Positions 32,644-42,579 are shown, counted from the stretch's first letter. The stretch is DNA of 64,000 nucleotides from an uncultured Erythrobacter sp. (GCF_947492365.1 NZ_CANLMB010000001.1:2036874-2100873), one strand, 5' to 3'. A program made the numbers and translations. Notes: generated by a model from the letters alone, not told the origin.

Positions 32644-34224
32644 ATGAGCCTGCTCAAACACGTCGGGACCATAGGGTCACTGACGATGGTCAGCCGCATT
32701 GCCGGAATGGCGCGCGAGATGATTTTCTCGCGCGTCCTCGGCGCCAATGCGGTGACAGACGCCTGGTTTCAGGCCTTCATCATCCCCAATGTGTTCCGGC
32801 GGCTGTTTGCCGAAGGGGCATTTTCGGCGGCCTTTGTGCCGATGTTTTCCAAGCGGCTGCACGGACACGACGATCCGGAAAAGGGCCTAGAAGAAGCGCG
32901 CAGCTTCAGCGCCGATGTGCTGAGCGTGTTCCTGCCGGTGCTGATCGCACTGGTCGCGGTGTTCGAGATCGCAATGCCGGGCGTGATCTGGCTGCTGAGC
33001 GAGAAGCCGGTTGATCCTGAGACCTATCCGCTCGCGGTTGATTTCGCGCGGATCATGTTCCCCTACATCATCCTCGTCAGCCTTGTGACCCTGTTCACAG
33101 GCATGCTCAATTCCGTCTCGCGCTTTGCACCCGGAGCAAGCTTTCCGATCATCCTCAACCTCGTTCTGATCGCGGCTTTGCTGGCGGGTGAGTGGTTTGC
33201 GAAGAACACCGGCGCGAGCGTCGAGCAAATCGCTTACGGCATCGCATGGGCGGTGACCGGCGCTGGGGTAATGCAGCTCGCATGGCTGTATTACTGGACG
33301 CGGGTCGAGGGGTTTCGCCCCCGCCTGCTCTGGCCGCGCATCACGCCGGAGGTGAAACGCCTGTCGATCATTGCGCTCCCCGCAGCGATTGGCGGCGGCG
33401 CGTATCAGATCAACACGCTGGTGCAGCTCTACTTCCTCAACCAGCTTGAGGACGGTTCGGTCAGTTACATGAATTATGCCGACCGGCTCAATCAGCTGCC
33501 GCTCGGGATTATCGGCATCGCGCTTTCGACCGCGATCCTGCCAACGCTTTCACGGTTTATCGGCGGCGATAACAAGGAAGGCGCGGATCGCATCCAGTCC
33601 GATGCTATCGAGCTGTCGATGCTGCTGACAATCCCCGCAGCGGTCGCACTGGCGATCTGCGCGGAGCCGTTTGTGACCATGATTTTCCAGGGTGGCCGGT
33701 TCGACCTCGCCGATGCTGCTGTGACTGGCGAGGTGCTCGCCGCGCTGGTTCTGGGCCTCCCCGCCTATGTGCTGGTGAAGGTGCTGGTGCCCAATTTCTA
33801 CGCCCGCGCGGATACGAAGACGCCGGTTGTGGCTGCCTTTATCTCGCTCGGCGTGTTCATCACCGCGTGTATTCTGGTGCTCGACACTTACGGCGTGATC
33901 GGGGTTGCCTATGCCAGTGTTGTTGGCGCGTGGATCAATGTCACCTTCCTGCTCATCGTGCTCGCGCTGCGCGGCCATTACACCATGCCAGCCGTGCTGA
34001 TTTTCCGGATCGCGCGGCAGGTTCTCGCGGCTGCGGCCATGGGCGCGGCCTTGTTCTACACGCGCGACCTGCTAACCGGCTGGTTCTCTGCCGGTCTGTT
34101 TGAACGGCTCGGAGCGCTTCTGGCTCTCGTCGGAGCAGCCGCCATTGTCTATTTCGGCATTGCCTTCGCGGTCGGAGCCATCGACCGCCAGCGCATCGCC
34201 ACTCTTACGAAGAAAGCAAGCTGA
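32644..34224 (+). CDS. murJ: Lipid II flippase MurJ
   Basis: Flips lipid II across the inner membrane for peptidoglycan synthesis. The 526-residue protein has about fourteen helices and starts with the family N-terminus (KHVGTIGSLTMVSRIAGMAR, ending in REM), with RRLFAEGAFSAAFVPMF, a loop with functional Arg/Asp residues, and DADVLS-type helices after it. LNQLPLGIIGIALSTAILPTL is another signature. trpS starts 5 bases after its stop, so they are one transcript with secB likely upstream. Confidence 0.95.
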   Translation: MSLLKHVGTIGSLTMVSRIAGMAREMIFSRVLGANAVTDAWFQAFIIPNVFRRLFAEGAFSAAFVPMFSKRLHGHDDPEKGLEEARSFSADVLSVFLPVLIALVAVFEIAMPGVIWLLSEKPVDPETYPLAVDFARIMFPYIILVSLVTLFTGMLNSVSRFAPGASFPIILNLVLIAALLAGEWFAKNTGASVEQIAYGIAWAVTGAGVMQLAWLYYWTRVEGFRPRLLWPRITPEVKRLSIIALPAAIGGGAYQINTLVQLYFLNQLEDGSVSYMNYADRLNQLPLGIIGIALSTAILPTLSRFIGGDNKEGADRIQSDAIELSMLLTIPAAVALAICAEPFVTMIFQGGRFDLADAAVTGEVLAALVLGLPAYVLVKVLVPNFYARADTKTPVVAAFISLGVFITACILVLDTYGVIGVAYASVVGAWINVTFLLIVLALRGHYTMPAVLIFRIARQVLAAAAMGAALFYTRDLLTGWFSAGLFERLGALLALVGAAAIVYFGIAFAVGAIDRQRIATLTKKAS

Positions 34225-34229
34225 CCATC

Positions 34230-35249
34230 ATGCGTGTCGTCTCTGGCATCCAGCCCACCGGCAAACCCCATCTCGGCAATTACCTTGGCGCGATCGTCAA
34301 TTATGTGAAGTTGCAGGAAGAGGCGCACGCTGCAGGCGGTGAATGCTTCATCTTCCTCGCCGATCTGCATGCGATCTCGCAGCCGCATACTCCGGCCGAG
34401 CTGACGCAGAACACCCGCGAAATGGTGGCCACTCTGGTCGCCTGCGGGGTCGATCCGGCCAAGACCGTGCTGTTCAATCAGGCGCAGGTGCCCGCCCATG
34501 CAGAGCTGCAATGGCTGCTCAACGGCACCGCGCGGATGGGCTGGCTCAACCGCATGACGCAGTGGAAGGACAAGGCGGGCAAAAACCGCGAGGGCCAGTC
34601 GGTCGCGCTGTTCACCTATCCGGTGCTGCAAGCCGCCGACGTGCTGCTCTATCAGGCGACCCATGTGCCGGTGGGCGAAGATCAGAAGCAGCATATCGAG
34701 CTGACCCGCGACATTGCGCAAAAGTTCAACAATGACTTCTGTGCCGAGGACGCGCCGGTCTTCACCATCCCCGATGTCTACACGCCCCCTGCTGCCGCTC
34801 GGATCATGTCCCTGCGCGATGGCACCGCCAAGATGAGCAAGTCGGACCCGTCGGAAATGAGCCGCATTTCGCTCACCGATGATCCGGACACGGTGATGAA
34901 GAAGGTCAAAAAGGCCAAGACCGATCCTGAACCCTTGCCTTCGGAAGAAAAGGGTCTGGAAGGCCGCGCCGAAGCGCTCAACCTCGTCACGATCTACGGC
35001 GCGCTGACGGGCAAGAGCGTCGCGGAAACGCTTGGCGAATATGGCGGGCAAGGATTTGGCGCGTTCAAACCGGTGCTGGGAGAAGCTCTGGTGGAGACGC
35101 TGCGCCCGATCAATGCGCGCTTTATGGAGCTGAAGGAAGACGGCGAAGCGCTCGACGCGATCCTTGCTCGAGGAGCTGCGCAGGCACGCGAGCACGGTAT
35201 CCCGACGCTGGATGCTGCCTACAAGGCATTGGGACTGGTGCGCGGCTAG
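34230..35249 (+). CDS. trpS: Tryptophan--tRNA ligase TrpS
   Basis: Class I aminoacyl-tRNA synthetase that charges tRNA-Trp. The 339-residue protein has the HIGH-type motif PTGKPHLGNYLG at the N-terminus and the KMSKS loop AKMSKSDPSEMSRISL, with QTHVPVGEDQKQHIELTRD-type sequence (ATHVPVGEDQKQHIE) between them, all characteristic of bacterial TrpRS. It is 5 bases behind murJ, a common arrangement in sphingomonads. Confidence 0.97.
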   Translation: MRVVSGIQPTGKPHLGNYLGAIVNYVKLQEEAHAAGGECFIFLADLHAISQPHTPAELTQNTREMVATLVACGVDPAKTVLFNQAQVPAHAELQWLLNGTARMGWLNRMTQWKDKAGKNREGQSVALFTYPVLQAADVLLYQATHVPVGEDQKQHIELTRDIAQKFNNDFCAEDAPVFTIPDVYTPPAAARIMSLRDGTAKMSKSDPSEMSRISLTDDPDTVMKKVKKAKTDPEPLPSEEKGLEGRAEALNLVTIYGALTGKSVAETLGEYGGQGFGAFKPVLGEALVETLRPINARFMELKEDGEALDAILARGAAQAREHGIPTLDAAYKALGLVRG

Positions 35250-35368
35250 GCGGCAGTTCAACACCCGTTCAGGGCCAGTCGCTACACATTGTGTCCGCAT
35301 CGGGGGGCGAATCGCGGTTGCATGCGTGCTGGTGAAGCACGTGCGACTGTGCCATTAAGGATCGTGAT

Positions 35369-36037
35369 ATGACCTCACAACCAACCAAACTCAGCCGCGC
35401 CATCCGCTTTGCCCTTGGCGGAGCGATCGCGCTTGGCCTTTCCGCCTGTGCGCCTTCTTTCAAAGCCGACGTGTCGCGCTTTCAGACGCAGCTTCCCGCG
35501 CCGCAGGGTCAGACCTTTGCGGTTGTGGCCGAAGATCCCGCGCTTGCAGGCGGTCTCGAATTCGCGCTCTATGCCGATCTTGTCGCCGAACAGATGGCGG
35601 GTCTTGGCTATGTCGAGTCGGCCAGTCCCGAGGCGGCCAATCTGCTGGTCCGCTTCGATTACGGCGTCGATAATGGCCGTGAGCGGGTGCGCAGCACCGG
35701 TTTTGCAGCCGATCCGTACTTCAGCCCTTGGGGACGCTTTGGCGGTTTCAGCCGTCGCCGCGCCTTTGCCTTCGGCTTCTACGATCCGTTCCTCGCCGGG
35801 CCGGAAGTGCGCAGCTACACTGTCTACACCTCCGACATCGAGATGAAGATCGACAACACCGCCACCGGCGAACGTCTGTTCGAAGGTCAGGCACAGGCCG
35901 TCTCGCGCACCAATCGCTTGCAGTCGCTGGTACCCAATCTGGTCGAAGCAATCTTCACCGATTTCCCGGGCAGCAATGGCGAGACTTTGCGCATCACCAT
36001 CCGCGAAGACGGCAAAAGCGTGCGCGCGATCGACTGA
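35369..36037 (+). CDS. DUF4136-domain lipoprotein
   Basis: A 222-residue protein with a lipoprotein signal peptide ending in the lipobox LSAC (after ALGGAIALG), so an envelope lipoprotein. The mature part has the DUF4136 pattern: SRFQTQLPAPQGQTFAVV, then LEFALYADLVAEQMAGLGY, and a C-terminal beta-rich half with SYTVYTSDIEMKI. Function unknown. AAGGATCG lies upstream of ATG 35369. A good terminator follows. Confidence 0.78.
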   Translation: MTSQPTKLSRAIRFALGGAIALGLSACAPSFKADVSRFQTQLPAPQGQTFAVVAEDPALAGGLEFALYADLVAEQMAGLGYVESASPEAANLLVRFDYGVDNGRERVRSTGFAADPYFSPWGRFGGFSRRRAFAFGFYDPFLAGPEVRSYTVYTSDIEMKIDNTATGERLFEGQAQAVSRTNRLQSLVPNLVEAIFTDFPGSNGETLRITIREDGKSVRAID

Positions 36038-36071
36038 CGATTTGAATCAACTTCCCCTGCGTGGGAAAATA

Positions 36072-36103
36072 GGGCGGTGCCAGCAAATGGCGCCGCCCTT
36101 TTT
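36072..36103 (+). terminator. Rho-independent terminator
   Basis: GGGCGGTGCCA and TGGCGCCGCCC pair over 11 bases (one G-U pair on RNA) with a 5-base loop and a run of five T. It ends the DUF4136 gene. Confidence 0.9.
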
Positions 36104-36159
36104 GTTGGGTGCTTTGCGGGGTGGGTGTCTCTGGATTGCTCGGTGGGGCAAATCCTGCG

Positions 36160-36618
36160 CTAGAGCTTCGCGTGGCCTCCGGTAGAGCCAAACCCGCCTG
36201 CCCCGCGCTCGGTAGCGTCCAGCTCCTCAACCTCGTCCCACGCCGCCTGCACGACCGGCGCAAGCACCAGCTGCGCGACGCGATCACCGCGCGCGATGAC
36301 GAAATCCGCATCGCCGTGGTTGATCAGGATCACTTTCAGCTCGCCGCGATAGTCCGAATCGATGGTGCCGGGGGTATTCGGGACGGTGATGCCGTGCTTG
36401 AGCGCGAGGCCTGAGCGCGGGCGGACCTGAATTTCGTAGCCATGCGGGATTGCCAGCGCGAGGCCGGTTGCGACCGGATAACGCGCGCCGGGTTTCAGCG
36501 TAACGTCTTCGGCGCTCACCACATCCATGCCCGCAGCGCCGCTGGTGGCATAGGCTGGCAGGGTCAGCCCTTCGCCATGCGGCAGGCGTTTAACCTCGAC
36601 ATTCACAGAGTTGCTCAT
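36160..36618 (-). CDS. dut: Deoxyuridine 5'-triphosphate nucleotidohydrolase (dUTPase)
   Basis: Hydrolyses dUTP to dUMP, keeping uracil out of DNA and feeding thymidylate synthesis. The 152-residue homotrimeric class has motif 1 [11 protein letters not shown], motif 2 [12 protein letters not shown], motif 3 [19 protein letters not shown], motif 4 [11 protein letters not shown] and the flexible motif 5 [11 protein letters not shown]. It overlaps the end of coaBC by 4 bases (ATGA), a conserved pairing. Confidence 0.97.
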   Translation of the reverse strand: MSNSVNVEVKRLPHGEGLTLPAYATSGAAGMDVVSAEDVTLKPGARYPVATGLALAIPHGYEIQVRPRSGLALKHGITVPNTPGTIDSDYRGELKVILINHGDADFVIARGDRVAQLVLAPVVQAAWDEVEELDATERGAGGFGSTGGHAKL

Positions 36619-38306
36619 TGTTCGGCTTCGGCGTTCAAGGCTGCGGCGATCCGTTCGACCAGTGCAATGGCAACATCGAGCTTTGGCATCTCATCGAGGC
36701 TTTCGACACCCTCGCTGCTGACAATGTGAACCTTGTTCATATCGCCGCCCATCACATCGCCCGATACGTCATTGGCGACGATCCAGTCGCAGGCCTTGCG
36801 CTTGCGTTTCCTTTTAGCGTTGTCGAGCACGTCATCGGTTTCGGCGGCGAAGCCCACCACAAGAGCGGGACGTTTGTCGCCCGCTGCAAGGTTGGTGAGA
36901 ATGTCGGGGTTTTCGGTCAGCATCAAGGCAGGCGGCGCAGAGCCGCGCTTCTTGATCTTCTCATCGCGATATTCCTTGGGACGCCAGTCGGCGACCGCGG
37001 CCACCATCACCGCCGCATCGCAAGGAAGCGCGCGCTTGACCGCGGCGGACATTTCCTCGGCGCTTTCGACGTCGATGCGGTTCACGCCCGCAGGCGTCTT
37101 GAGGGCGACCGGGCCTGCAACCAGCGTCACATCCGCACCCAGCGCCGCAGCGGCTGCTGCAATGGCAAAACCCTGTTTCCCGCTGGAACGGTTGGCGATG
37201 TAGCGCACCGGATCAATCGATTCCCATGTGGGACCGGCGGTAATCAGGACGTGGCGCCCCTCGAGCGGCTGGTGCGAGGGGTCAACCTTGAGCGCGCCGG
37301 CGACATCTTCCTCTTCGGCCTCGATCACATCGGCCTTTGCAGGCGCAGCCGACTTGGCCGCCGCCTTCCTGGCGACAGGAGCCTCTTCTTCGATTTCCTC
37401 GGGCGCGAGGCGGCGTTCATCAACTTCGTGATTGATCGCATCGGGATCAATCGGAGGTGCAGCCTTGCCCTTGCCCTTGGTCGCCAGCGGTGAACCTTCG
37501 AGGTCGGGATTGAACTCGACCTCCTCTTCTTCGAAGAACTCGGCATCTTCGGGCAATTCGGCGTCGAGATCGGCCTCCAGCTCGGCATCGATTTCTTCGG
37601 CGCTGCGTTTGTCGGTCGAGCGCGGGATGATCTTGGACAGCAGGCCGGAAAGCCCGCCCATCGCGGTGCCGTCCTCTGCCCCCTCATTGTCGGGTTCGAG
37701 CGCTTCAAATTCCGCTGCATCGTTGGCGGGGAGCGGCACAGGCGCTTCGTCCTCGACTTCGATGCCGAAATGCGCGGCGATTTCGCGCCAGATCGCGTGC
37801 GGTTCGGGCAAGCGGCCATAGCCGAACTCGCCGCATGCCATCGCGCCTTCATCAGGGTGCATGACGTTCACGCCCGCTTCGGAGAGCGTTTCGACATTGC
37901 GCTGGGTCGAAGCGTGTTCCCACATCTTCACGTTCATCGCCGGGACCGCCATCACCGGCTTGTTGGTCGCAAGGATCAGAGTGGTGGCAAGGTCATCGGC
38001 AATACCCGCCGCCATCTTTGCCATCAGATCGGCAGTGGCGGGGCACACGACCACCAGATCGGCCTCACGCGACAGTTCGATATGACCCATCTCGACCTCG
38101 TTCTTGAGATCGAACAAGGAGGTGTAAACCTGGTTCTCGGACAGCGCAGCGAGCGACATCGGCGTCACGAATTGCTGCCCGCCTTTGGTTACAACGCATG
38201 TGACATCGCCGCCGCCTTTGCGGATCAGGCGCACAAGCTCACAGGACTTATAGGCCGCGATCCCGCCGCCCACGACCAGAAGCACTTTCGGCCCCTTAGA
38301 TCCCAT
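36615..38306 (-). CDS. coaBC: Bifunctional CoaBC with a long acidic insertion
   Basis: Makes phosphopantothenoyl-cysteine (CoaB) and decarboxylates it (CoaC) for coenzyme A. CoaC spans about residues 1-182, with FMN-site His75 in MGHIELS and the catalytic Cys158 in [15 protein letters not shown]. CoaB starts near 349 ([20 protein letters not shown]). Between them lie roughly 165 residues, rich in Asp/Glu/Ala/Pro, where most CoaBC have about 20. The total, 563 residues, is well above the usual 400. The start is uncertain among 38318 GTG, 38315 and 38306; the last has AGGAG at good spacing. Confidence 0.93.
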   Translation of the reverse strand: MGSKGPKVLLVVGGGIAAYKSCELVRLIRKGGGDVTCVVTKGGQQFVTPMSLAALSENQVYTSLFDLKNEVEMGHIELSREADLVVVCPATADLMAKMAAGIADDLATTLILATNKPVMAVPAMNVKMWEHASTQRNVETLSEAGVNVMHPDEGAMACGEFGYGRLPEPHAIWREIAAHFGIEVEDEAPVPLPANDAAEFEALEPDNEGAEDGTAMGGLSGLLSKIIPRSTDKRSAEEIDAELEADLDAELPEDAEFFEEEEVEFNPDLEGSPLATKGKGKAAPPIDPDAINHEVDERRLAPEEIEEEAPVARKAAAKSAAPAKADVIEAEEEDVAGALKVDPSHQPLEGRHVLITAGPTWESIDPVRYIANRSSGKQGFAIAAAAAALGADVTLVAGPVALKTPAGVNRIDVESAEEMSAAVKRALPCDAAVMVAAVADWRPKEYRDEKIKKRGSAPPALMLTENPDILTNLAAGDKRPALVVGFAAETDDVLDNAKRKRKRKACDWIVANDVSGDVMGGDMNKVHIVSSEGVESLDEMPKLDVAIALVERIAAALNAEAEQ

Positions 38307-38545
38307 CTCCGCCATCACTCCTCATGCCTCGCGCCTTTTTCAAGCGCTTCGGCACCTTCCCTAGCGACCCGTCTAAGCCGCGCCAAGTCCAGCCTGCGCA
38401 AGTCCCCAGTCCTGTGCGGCATGACGCACAGGATTGCCCTTGGGACTGCGCTGACGCAGGCCCCTTGCACAAGGGACGAAATTCGGGTTGATCGGGGTTT
38501 GAGGAAACGCGTCACCCAGGCGCGGATTGAGGGGGGATTGAATCA

Positions 38546-38929
38546 ATGAAGATCGCGCTGCGTATCGTGCTGGCCCTTGGCGGGTTGCTGTTGCTCTATA
38601 TGGGATTTGGCTTCCTGACCGATCCGGTGAGTGCCGGTGCAGATTTTCTTGGCCTGGCCGTCGAAGGCGCACATGCGACCACCTCGGTTCGATCAGATTT
38701 CACCGCATTTTTCGGCGTTAGCGGCGCTGCATTCCTTTGGGGTGCGTGGAAGCAATATGGCGCGGCACTGGTCTTCGGCGCTGCCCTGATGCTGGTCACA
38801 CTCGCGGCAAGGCTTGTCTCGCTTGCGATCGATGGCAGCTTTGACGGCTACATTGTACCGATGGTCGTCGAGCTGGTGCTGGGCGTTGCTGGACTGCTCG
38901 GCGCTAAGATCCTGCCTGAAAAGGCCTAG
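38546..38929 (+). CDS. DUF4345 membrane protein
   Basis: A 127-residue protein with four hydrophobic helices and the DUF4345 pattern (LYMGFGFLTDP near the N-terminus, RSDFTAFFGVSGAAFLWGAW, ARLVSLAIDGSFDG). Function unknown. GGGGGG lies just ahead of ATG 38546. It overlaps the convergent ubiB end by 4 bases. Confidence 0.8.
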   Translation: MKIALRIVLALGGLLLLYMGFGFLTDPVSAGADFLGLAVEGAHATTSVRSDFTAFFGVSGAAFLWGAWKQYGAALVFGAALMLVTLAARLVSLAIDGSFDGYIVPMVVELVLGVAGLLGAKILPEKA

Positions 38930-40485
38930 ATCAACCCCGCATAGCTCGCGCCCCAGACCGCGCCTGCACCGACGAGCCCGGCGACGAAATAGCCGAGCCA
39001 GCCTCCGCCGTTGCCCTTGCTGCGATCAGTGAGGAGCTTGATCTCTGGCAAGGGTGGCGGTTCAGGTGCGCCCCCTTTGGGCGGAAACCGGTCCTCGATC
39101 CGGCGGATCAGCGCAGGCAAGCGCAGCAATGTCTCGGTGTCTTCCTTGATCCGGTCGGCCACAGCCGCCTCCGGACCCAACTCGTCGCGGATCCAGCTTT
39201 TCACATAGGGGCCGGAAACGTCCCACATATTGATGTCGGGATTGAGCTGGGTCGCGATCCCCTCGACCATCACCATCGTCTTTTGCAGCAGCAGCAGATG
39301 CGGCTGCGTCTGCATGTCGAAATCGCGGGTGATTGCAAACAGTCCGTCGAGCATCTGTCCGACCGACAGATCCTTCACCGGCTTGCCGCGCATCGGCTCA
39401 CCCACCGCGCGCAAGGCGGTCGCGAACTCTCCAACCGAATGGTAGCTCGGCACATATTGCGCCTCGAAATGAATTTCAGCGACGCGTTTGTAATTGCCAG
39501 TCGTCAGCCCGTAGAGAATTTCCGCCAGCCATTGCCGCGCACGGCGGTCGATCCGGCCCATAATGCCAAAGTCGATGGCGACAATCGTGCCGTCCTTTTC
39601 GACGAACAGGTTCCCCTGATGCATATCGGCGTGGAAGAAACCCGCGCTGATCGCCTGTGTAAGAAAGCTCAGCACCAGGCGGTTCGCAATCTCGTCCAGA
39701 TCGTGACCGGCAGCGATAAGTTCATCGGTCTTGGAAATCTTGATCCCGTCGACCCACTCGATCGTCAGCACCCGGCCATTGGTGCGGTCCCAGTCGATAC
39801 CGGGAATACGGTATCCGCCGACGCCCTTCATCCCTTCGGCCAGTTCCGATGCCGAAGCAGCCTCGCGGCGAAGGTCCAGCTCTGAATTGGTCCAGCGCTT
39901 GAAGTTTGCAATCGTGAGGCGCGGTCGCAGGCGCGTGGCCTCTCCGCCCATCGCCTCGATATGCGCGGCGGCCCATTCATAGGTCTCGATATCGCGCGCG
40001 AACTTTTCGCGGATGCCGGGGCGCAGCACTTTGACAGCGACCGAGCGGCCATCGCTCGTCACCGCACGGTGGACCTGCGCGATGGAGGCAGCGCCAACCG
40101 GCACAGGGTCGATCTCAGCGAACAGCTCGCTGATCGGCTGATCGAAAGTCGCTGCAAGCTGCGCTTCGATCTTGTCGAAGGATACAGGCGGCAGGTCATC
40201 TTGCAGGCTCAGAAGGTTTCGCGCCGCTTCATCGCCGACAAGGTCAGGCCGGGTCGCCAGCGATTGCCCCAGCTTGATCGCCGCCGGACCAATCGCGCGA
40301 AACGCGCCAGCGTAATCGCGTTCGCCGTTCTTCGACGTAAAGGTCGCGAGCCGCGCGAGGCGCACCAGCCGCTTTACCGGCACAGGCGCGTTGGGATCGC
40401 TCTCGATCCCCACCAATGCGCGGCGGCGCGCAAGCGTGATCCCCCAACGCGCGAGGCGGAACATGTGGGTGATGGAAGAGGTCAC
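38926..40485 (-). CDS. ubiB: Ubiquinone biosynthesis kinase-like protein UbiB
   Basis: An atypical ATPase of the ABC1/ADCK family needed for ubiquinone synthesis. Its KxGQ motif is visible as AIKLGQSLATRPD, with the Ala/Gly-rich loop GAASIAQVHRA, VAVKVLRPGI, HADMHQGNLFVEKDG and IDFGIMGR. Two C-terminal helices anchor it in the membrane (WLGYFVAGLVGAGAVWGASY). GTG 40485, behind GGAAGG and 4 bases after the ubiE stop, is the start. Confidence 0.95.
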   Translation of the reverse strand: MTSSITHMFRLARWGITLARRRALVGIESDPNAPVPVKRLVRLARLATFTSKNGERDYAGAFRAIGPAAIKLGQSLATRPDLVGDEAARNLLSLQDDLPPVSFDKIEAQLAATFDQPISELFAEIDPVPVGAASIAQVHRAVTSDGRSVAVKVLRPGIREKFARDIETYEWAAAHIEAMGGEATRLRPRLTIANFKRWTNSELDLRREAASASELAEGMKGVGGYRIPGIDWDRTNGRVLTIEWVDGIKISKTDELIAAGHDLDEIANRLVLSFLTQAISAGFFHADMHQGNLFVEKDGTIVAIDFGIMGRIDRRARQWLAEILYGLTTGNYKRVAEIHFEAQYVPSYHSVGEFATALRAVGEPMRGKPVKDLSVGQMLDGLFAITRDFDMQTQPHLLLLQKTMVMVEGIATQLNPDINMWDVSGPYVKSWIRDELGPEAAVADRIKEDTETLLRLPALIRRIEDRFPPKGGAPEPPPLPEIKLLTDRSKGNGGGWLGYFVAGLVGAGAVWGASYAGLI

Positions 40486-40489
40486 AGGT

Positions 40490-41245
40490 TCAGACCTTCC
40501 ACCCCGAATGGATCGCAACCGCGCCGCCGAGGATCGGTTCGACCTTGGTGTTCACGAAACCGGCTGCGCGGATCATGCTTTCAAACTCAGCCATCTTTGG
40601 GAACTTGCGGATCGATTCGACCAGATAACGATACGAGTCGGCATCGCCAGCAATCGCCTGTCCCATGCGCGGCAGCAGCTGATCGGAATAGATATCGTAG
40701 ATTTCGCGGAAACCGGACCATTCGCTGGTTGAGAATTCCATGCAGTAAAAGCGTCCGCCGGGCCGCAGCACGCGGTACGCCTCGGCCAGCGCGTGATCCT
40801 TGAAGGTCACATTCCGGATGCCGAATACGATCGTATAGGCATCGAAGGATGAGCTTGCGAAACTCACCTTCTCGGCGTTCTGGCAGGTAAAGACGAGGCT
40901 GCCCGTATCGGGCGTCTCTGCCCGCTCCAACGCGCGTTCTGCGCCGACATCGAGCATGTCCTGATTGATATCAGCGACGGTGATATCCGCCCCGCGATCG
41001 GCCATGCGAAAGGCAATGTCGCCCGTACCGCCTGCCATATCGAGGATCCGTTCACCCGGCTGCGGCTTCACCCGTTTGACGAACTTGTCCTTCCACCCGC
41101 GATGCATGCCAAAGCTCATCGCATCATTCATGATGTCGTATTTCTTGGCGACGCTGGTGAAGACCTCGCCCACGCGGCGGGTCTTTTCCTCAGGACTTAC
41201 ATTCTCGTACCCGAAGGAGACGGTGTCAGATGTGCTTTCACTCAT
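40490..41245 (-). CDS. ubiE: Demethylmenaquinone/ubiquinone C-methyltransferase UbiE
   Basis: SAM-dependent C-methyltransferase of ubiquinone (and menaquinone) synthesis, 251 residues. Signatures: YDIMNDAMSFGMHRGWKDK, motif I LDMAGGTGDIAFRMAD and the C-terminal QAIAGDADSYRYLVESI and FPKMAEFESMIRAAGF. The longer frame upstream is not UbiE-like; ATG 41245 is right. It is followed by ubiB and divergent from mutM by 55 bases. Confidence 0.97.
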   Translation of the reverse strand: MSESTSDTVSFGYENVSPEEKTRRVGEVFTSVAKKYDIMNDAMSFGMHRGWKDKFVKRVKPQPGERILDMAGGTGDIAFRMADRGADITVADINQDMLDVGAERALERAETPDTGSLVFTCQNAEKVSFASSSFDAYTIVFGIRNVTFKDHALAEAYRVLRPGGRFYCMEFSTSEWSGFREIYDIYSDQLLPRMGQAIAGDADSYRYLVESIRKFPKMAEFESMIRAAGFVNTKVEPILGGAVAIHSGWKV

Positions 41246-41300
41246 GCCGCTGCCCCTAGAGGGAATTGCCCCGCGCGCAAAGAGTGATAAGGCCGAATGC

Positions 41301-42116
41301 ATGCCAGAATTACCAGAGGTCGAGACAACGGTTCGGGGGCTTGCCCGCTTTCTTGACGGGCAGCAGATCACGCGAGTGGTGCTCAATCGCCCCAACCTGC
41401 GCCGTCCCTTCCCGCCCGAACTGGTGCAGGTGATGACGGGAGCGCGCGTGACCGGCTTGTCACGGCGGGCCAAATACGGCCTGATCCATCTCGACCGCGA
41501 CATGACCATGATCTTTCATCTGGGCATGAGCGGGCGCTGGCGGATCGACCCTGATGAGGCGGACAAGCACGACCACCTGCTGCTCGAAACTGCGGACAAT
41601 GCCTTTGCCCTGTGCGACCCGCGGCGATTCGGTTCGGTTGATCTGGAGCCGACCGGTGCGCTCGACCAATGGCCTTCCTTTGCCAGCCTTGGCCCCGAAC
41701 CTCTCGGCCCTGACTTTTCGGCTCAGCAGCTGAAGGCCGCGCTCAAAGGCAAAAGCCAGGCGATCAAGCTGTGCCTGCTCGACCAGCGCGTCGTCGCCGG
41801 GCTTGGCAACATATATGTGTGCGAGGCGCTTTGGCGTTCGGGCATTCATCCGGCCAAGGCAGGCGGCAAAGTGACTAGGCCCCAGCTGGAACGGCTCGTC
41901 CCGGCGATCAAGGATGTGCTCACCGCCGCAATCAGCGATGGCGGCTCCTCTTTGCGCGACTATGCCGCGCCAGACGGAGAGCTGGGATACTTCGCCACGC
42001 GCTTCGATGTCTATGGCCGCACAGACGAGGCTTGCCGCCGCGAGGATGGCGGTGCTATCCGCCGGATCGCGCAAGGCGGGCGCAGCACATGGTATTGTGC
42101 GAAGTGCCAGAAGTGA
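41301..42116 (+). CDS. mutM: Formamidopyrimidine-DNA glycosylase MutM (Fpg)
   Basis: Removes 8-oxoguanine and formamidopyrimidines from DNA. The 271-residue protein starts with PELPEVETTVRG: the N-terminal Pro is the catalytic nucleophile and the Glu follows. The helix-two-turn-helix is at GLGNIYVCEALWRSGIHP. The C-terminal zinc finger reads GRTDEACRREDGG, then GGRSTWYCAKCQ: three cysteines are visible, but the second Cys of the first pair is missing. ATG 41301 is preceded by no good ribosome site. Confidence 0.96.
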   Translation: MPELPEVETTVRGLARFLDGQQITRVVLNRPNLRRPFPPELVQVMTGARVTGLSRRAKYGLIHLDRDMTMIFHLGMSGRWRIDPDEADKHDHLLLETADNAFALCDPRRFGSVDLEPTGALDQWPSFASLGPEPLGPDFSAQQLKAALKGKSQAIKLCLLDQRVVAGLGNIYVCEALWRSGIHPAKAGGKVTRPQLERLVPAIKDVLTAAISDGGSSLRDYAAPDGELGYFATRFDVYGRTDEACRREDGGAIRRIAQGGRSTWYCAKCQK

Positions 42117-42124
42117 GGGAATTC

Positions 42125-42153
42125 TTGACGTTCGGGCCCCTCCCGCTTATGTG
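42125..42153 (+). promoter_or_regulatory. Likely rpsT promoter
   Basis: TTGACG at 42125-42130 and TATGTG at 42148-42153 are spaced 17 bases. They lie just after mutM and about 98 bases before the rpsT ATG. Confidence 0.6.
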
Positions 42154-42250
42154 CGCGCCTTTCCGGCGGTGAATCGCCGTTTTTCGAGCATTACAAAGAA
42201 TCATCCGGTCGCATGGCGCGGCCCGCACATAACGCGAGACAGACAGACAT

Positions 42251-42511
42251 ATGGCCAATACGCCGCAAGCCCGTAAACGCATCCGTCGCAACAATGCCCG
42301 TGCCGAAGTTAATGGCGCCCGCATGAGCCGCATCCGCAACTTCGTTAAGAAGGTCGAATCGGCTTGCGAAGCCGGTGACAAGGATGCCGCTGCTGCCGCA
42401 CTCAAAGCAGCCCAGCCTGAAATGGCTCGCGGTGTTGCTCGCGGTGTGATGCACAAGAACACGGTCGCGCGCAAAATGTCGCGCCTGTCAAAGCGCGTCG
42501 CCGCTCTCTGA
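42251..42511 (+). CDS. rpsT: 30S ribosomal protein S20
   Basis: Primary 16S rRNA-binding protein; 86 residues, very basic, in three helices. N-terminal [15 protein letters not shown] and C-terminal [19 protein letters not shown] match S20. The gene has its own promoter and terminator and precedes dnaA, an order common in Sphingomonadales. Confidence 0.97.
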   Translation: MANTPQARKRIRRNNARAEVNGARMSRIRNFVKKVESACEAGDKDAAAAALKAAQPEMARGVARGVMHKNTVARKMSRLSKRVAAL

Positions 42512-42524
42512 TTCGGGTTGTGAA

Positions 42525-42541
42525 GAGGCCGATTCGGCCTC
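42525..42541 (+). terminator. 7-bp hairpin just behind rpsT
   Basis: GAGGCCG and CGGCCTC flank a 3-base loop, 14 bases after the rpsT stop, without a T-run. It may be an RNA 3'-end-protecting hairpin upstream of the real terminator. Confidence 0.45.
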
Positions 42542-42579
42542 ACTCAGGTGCACTACCTTCAGCAAAGTAACGTAGGTAT

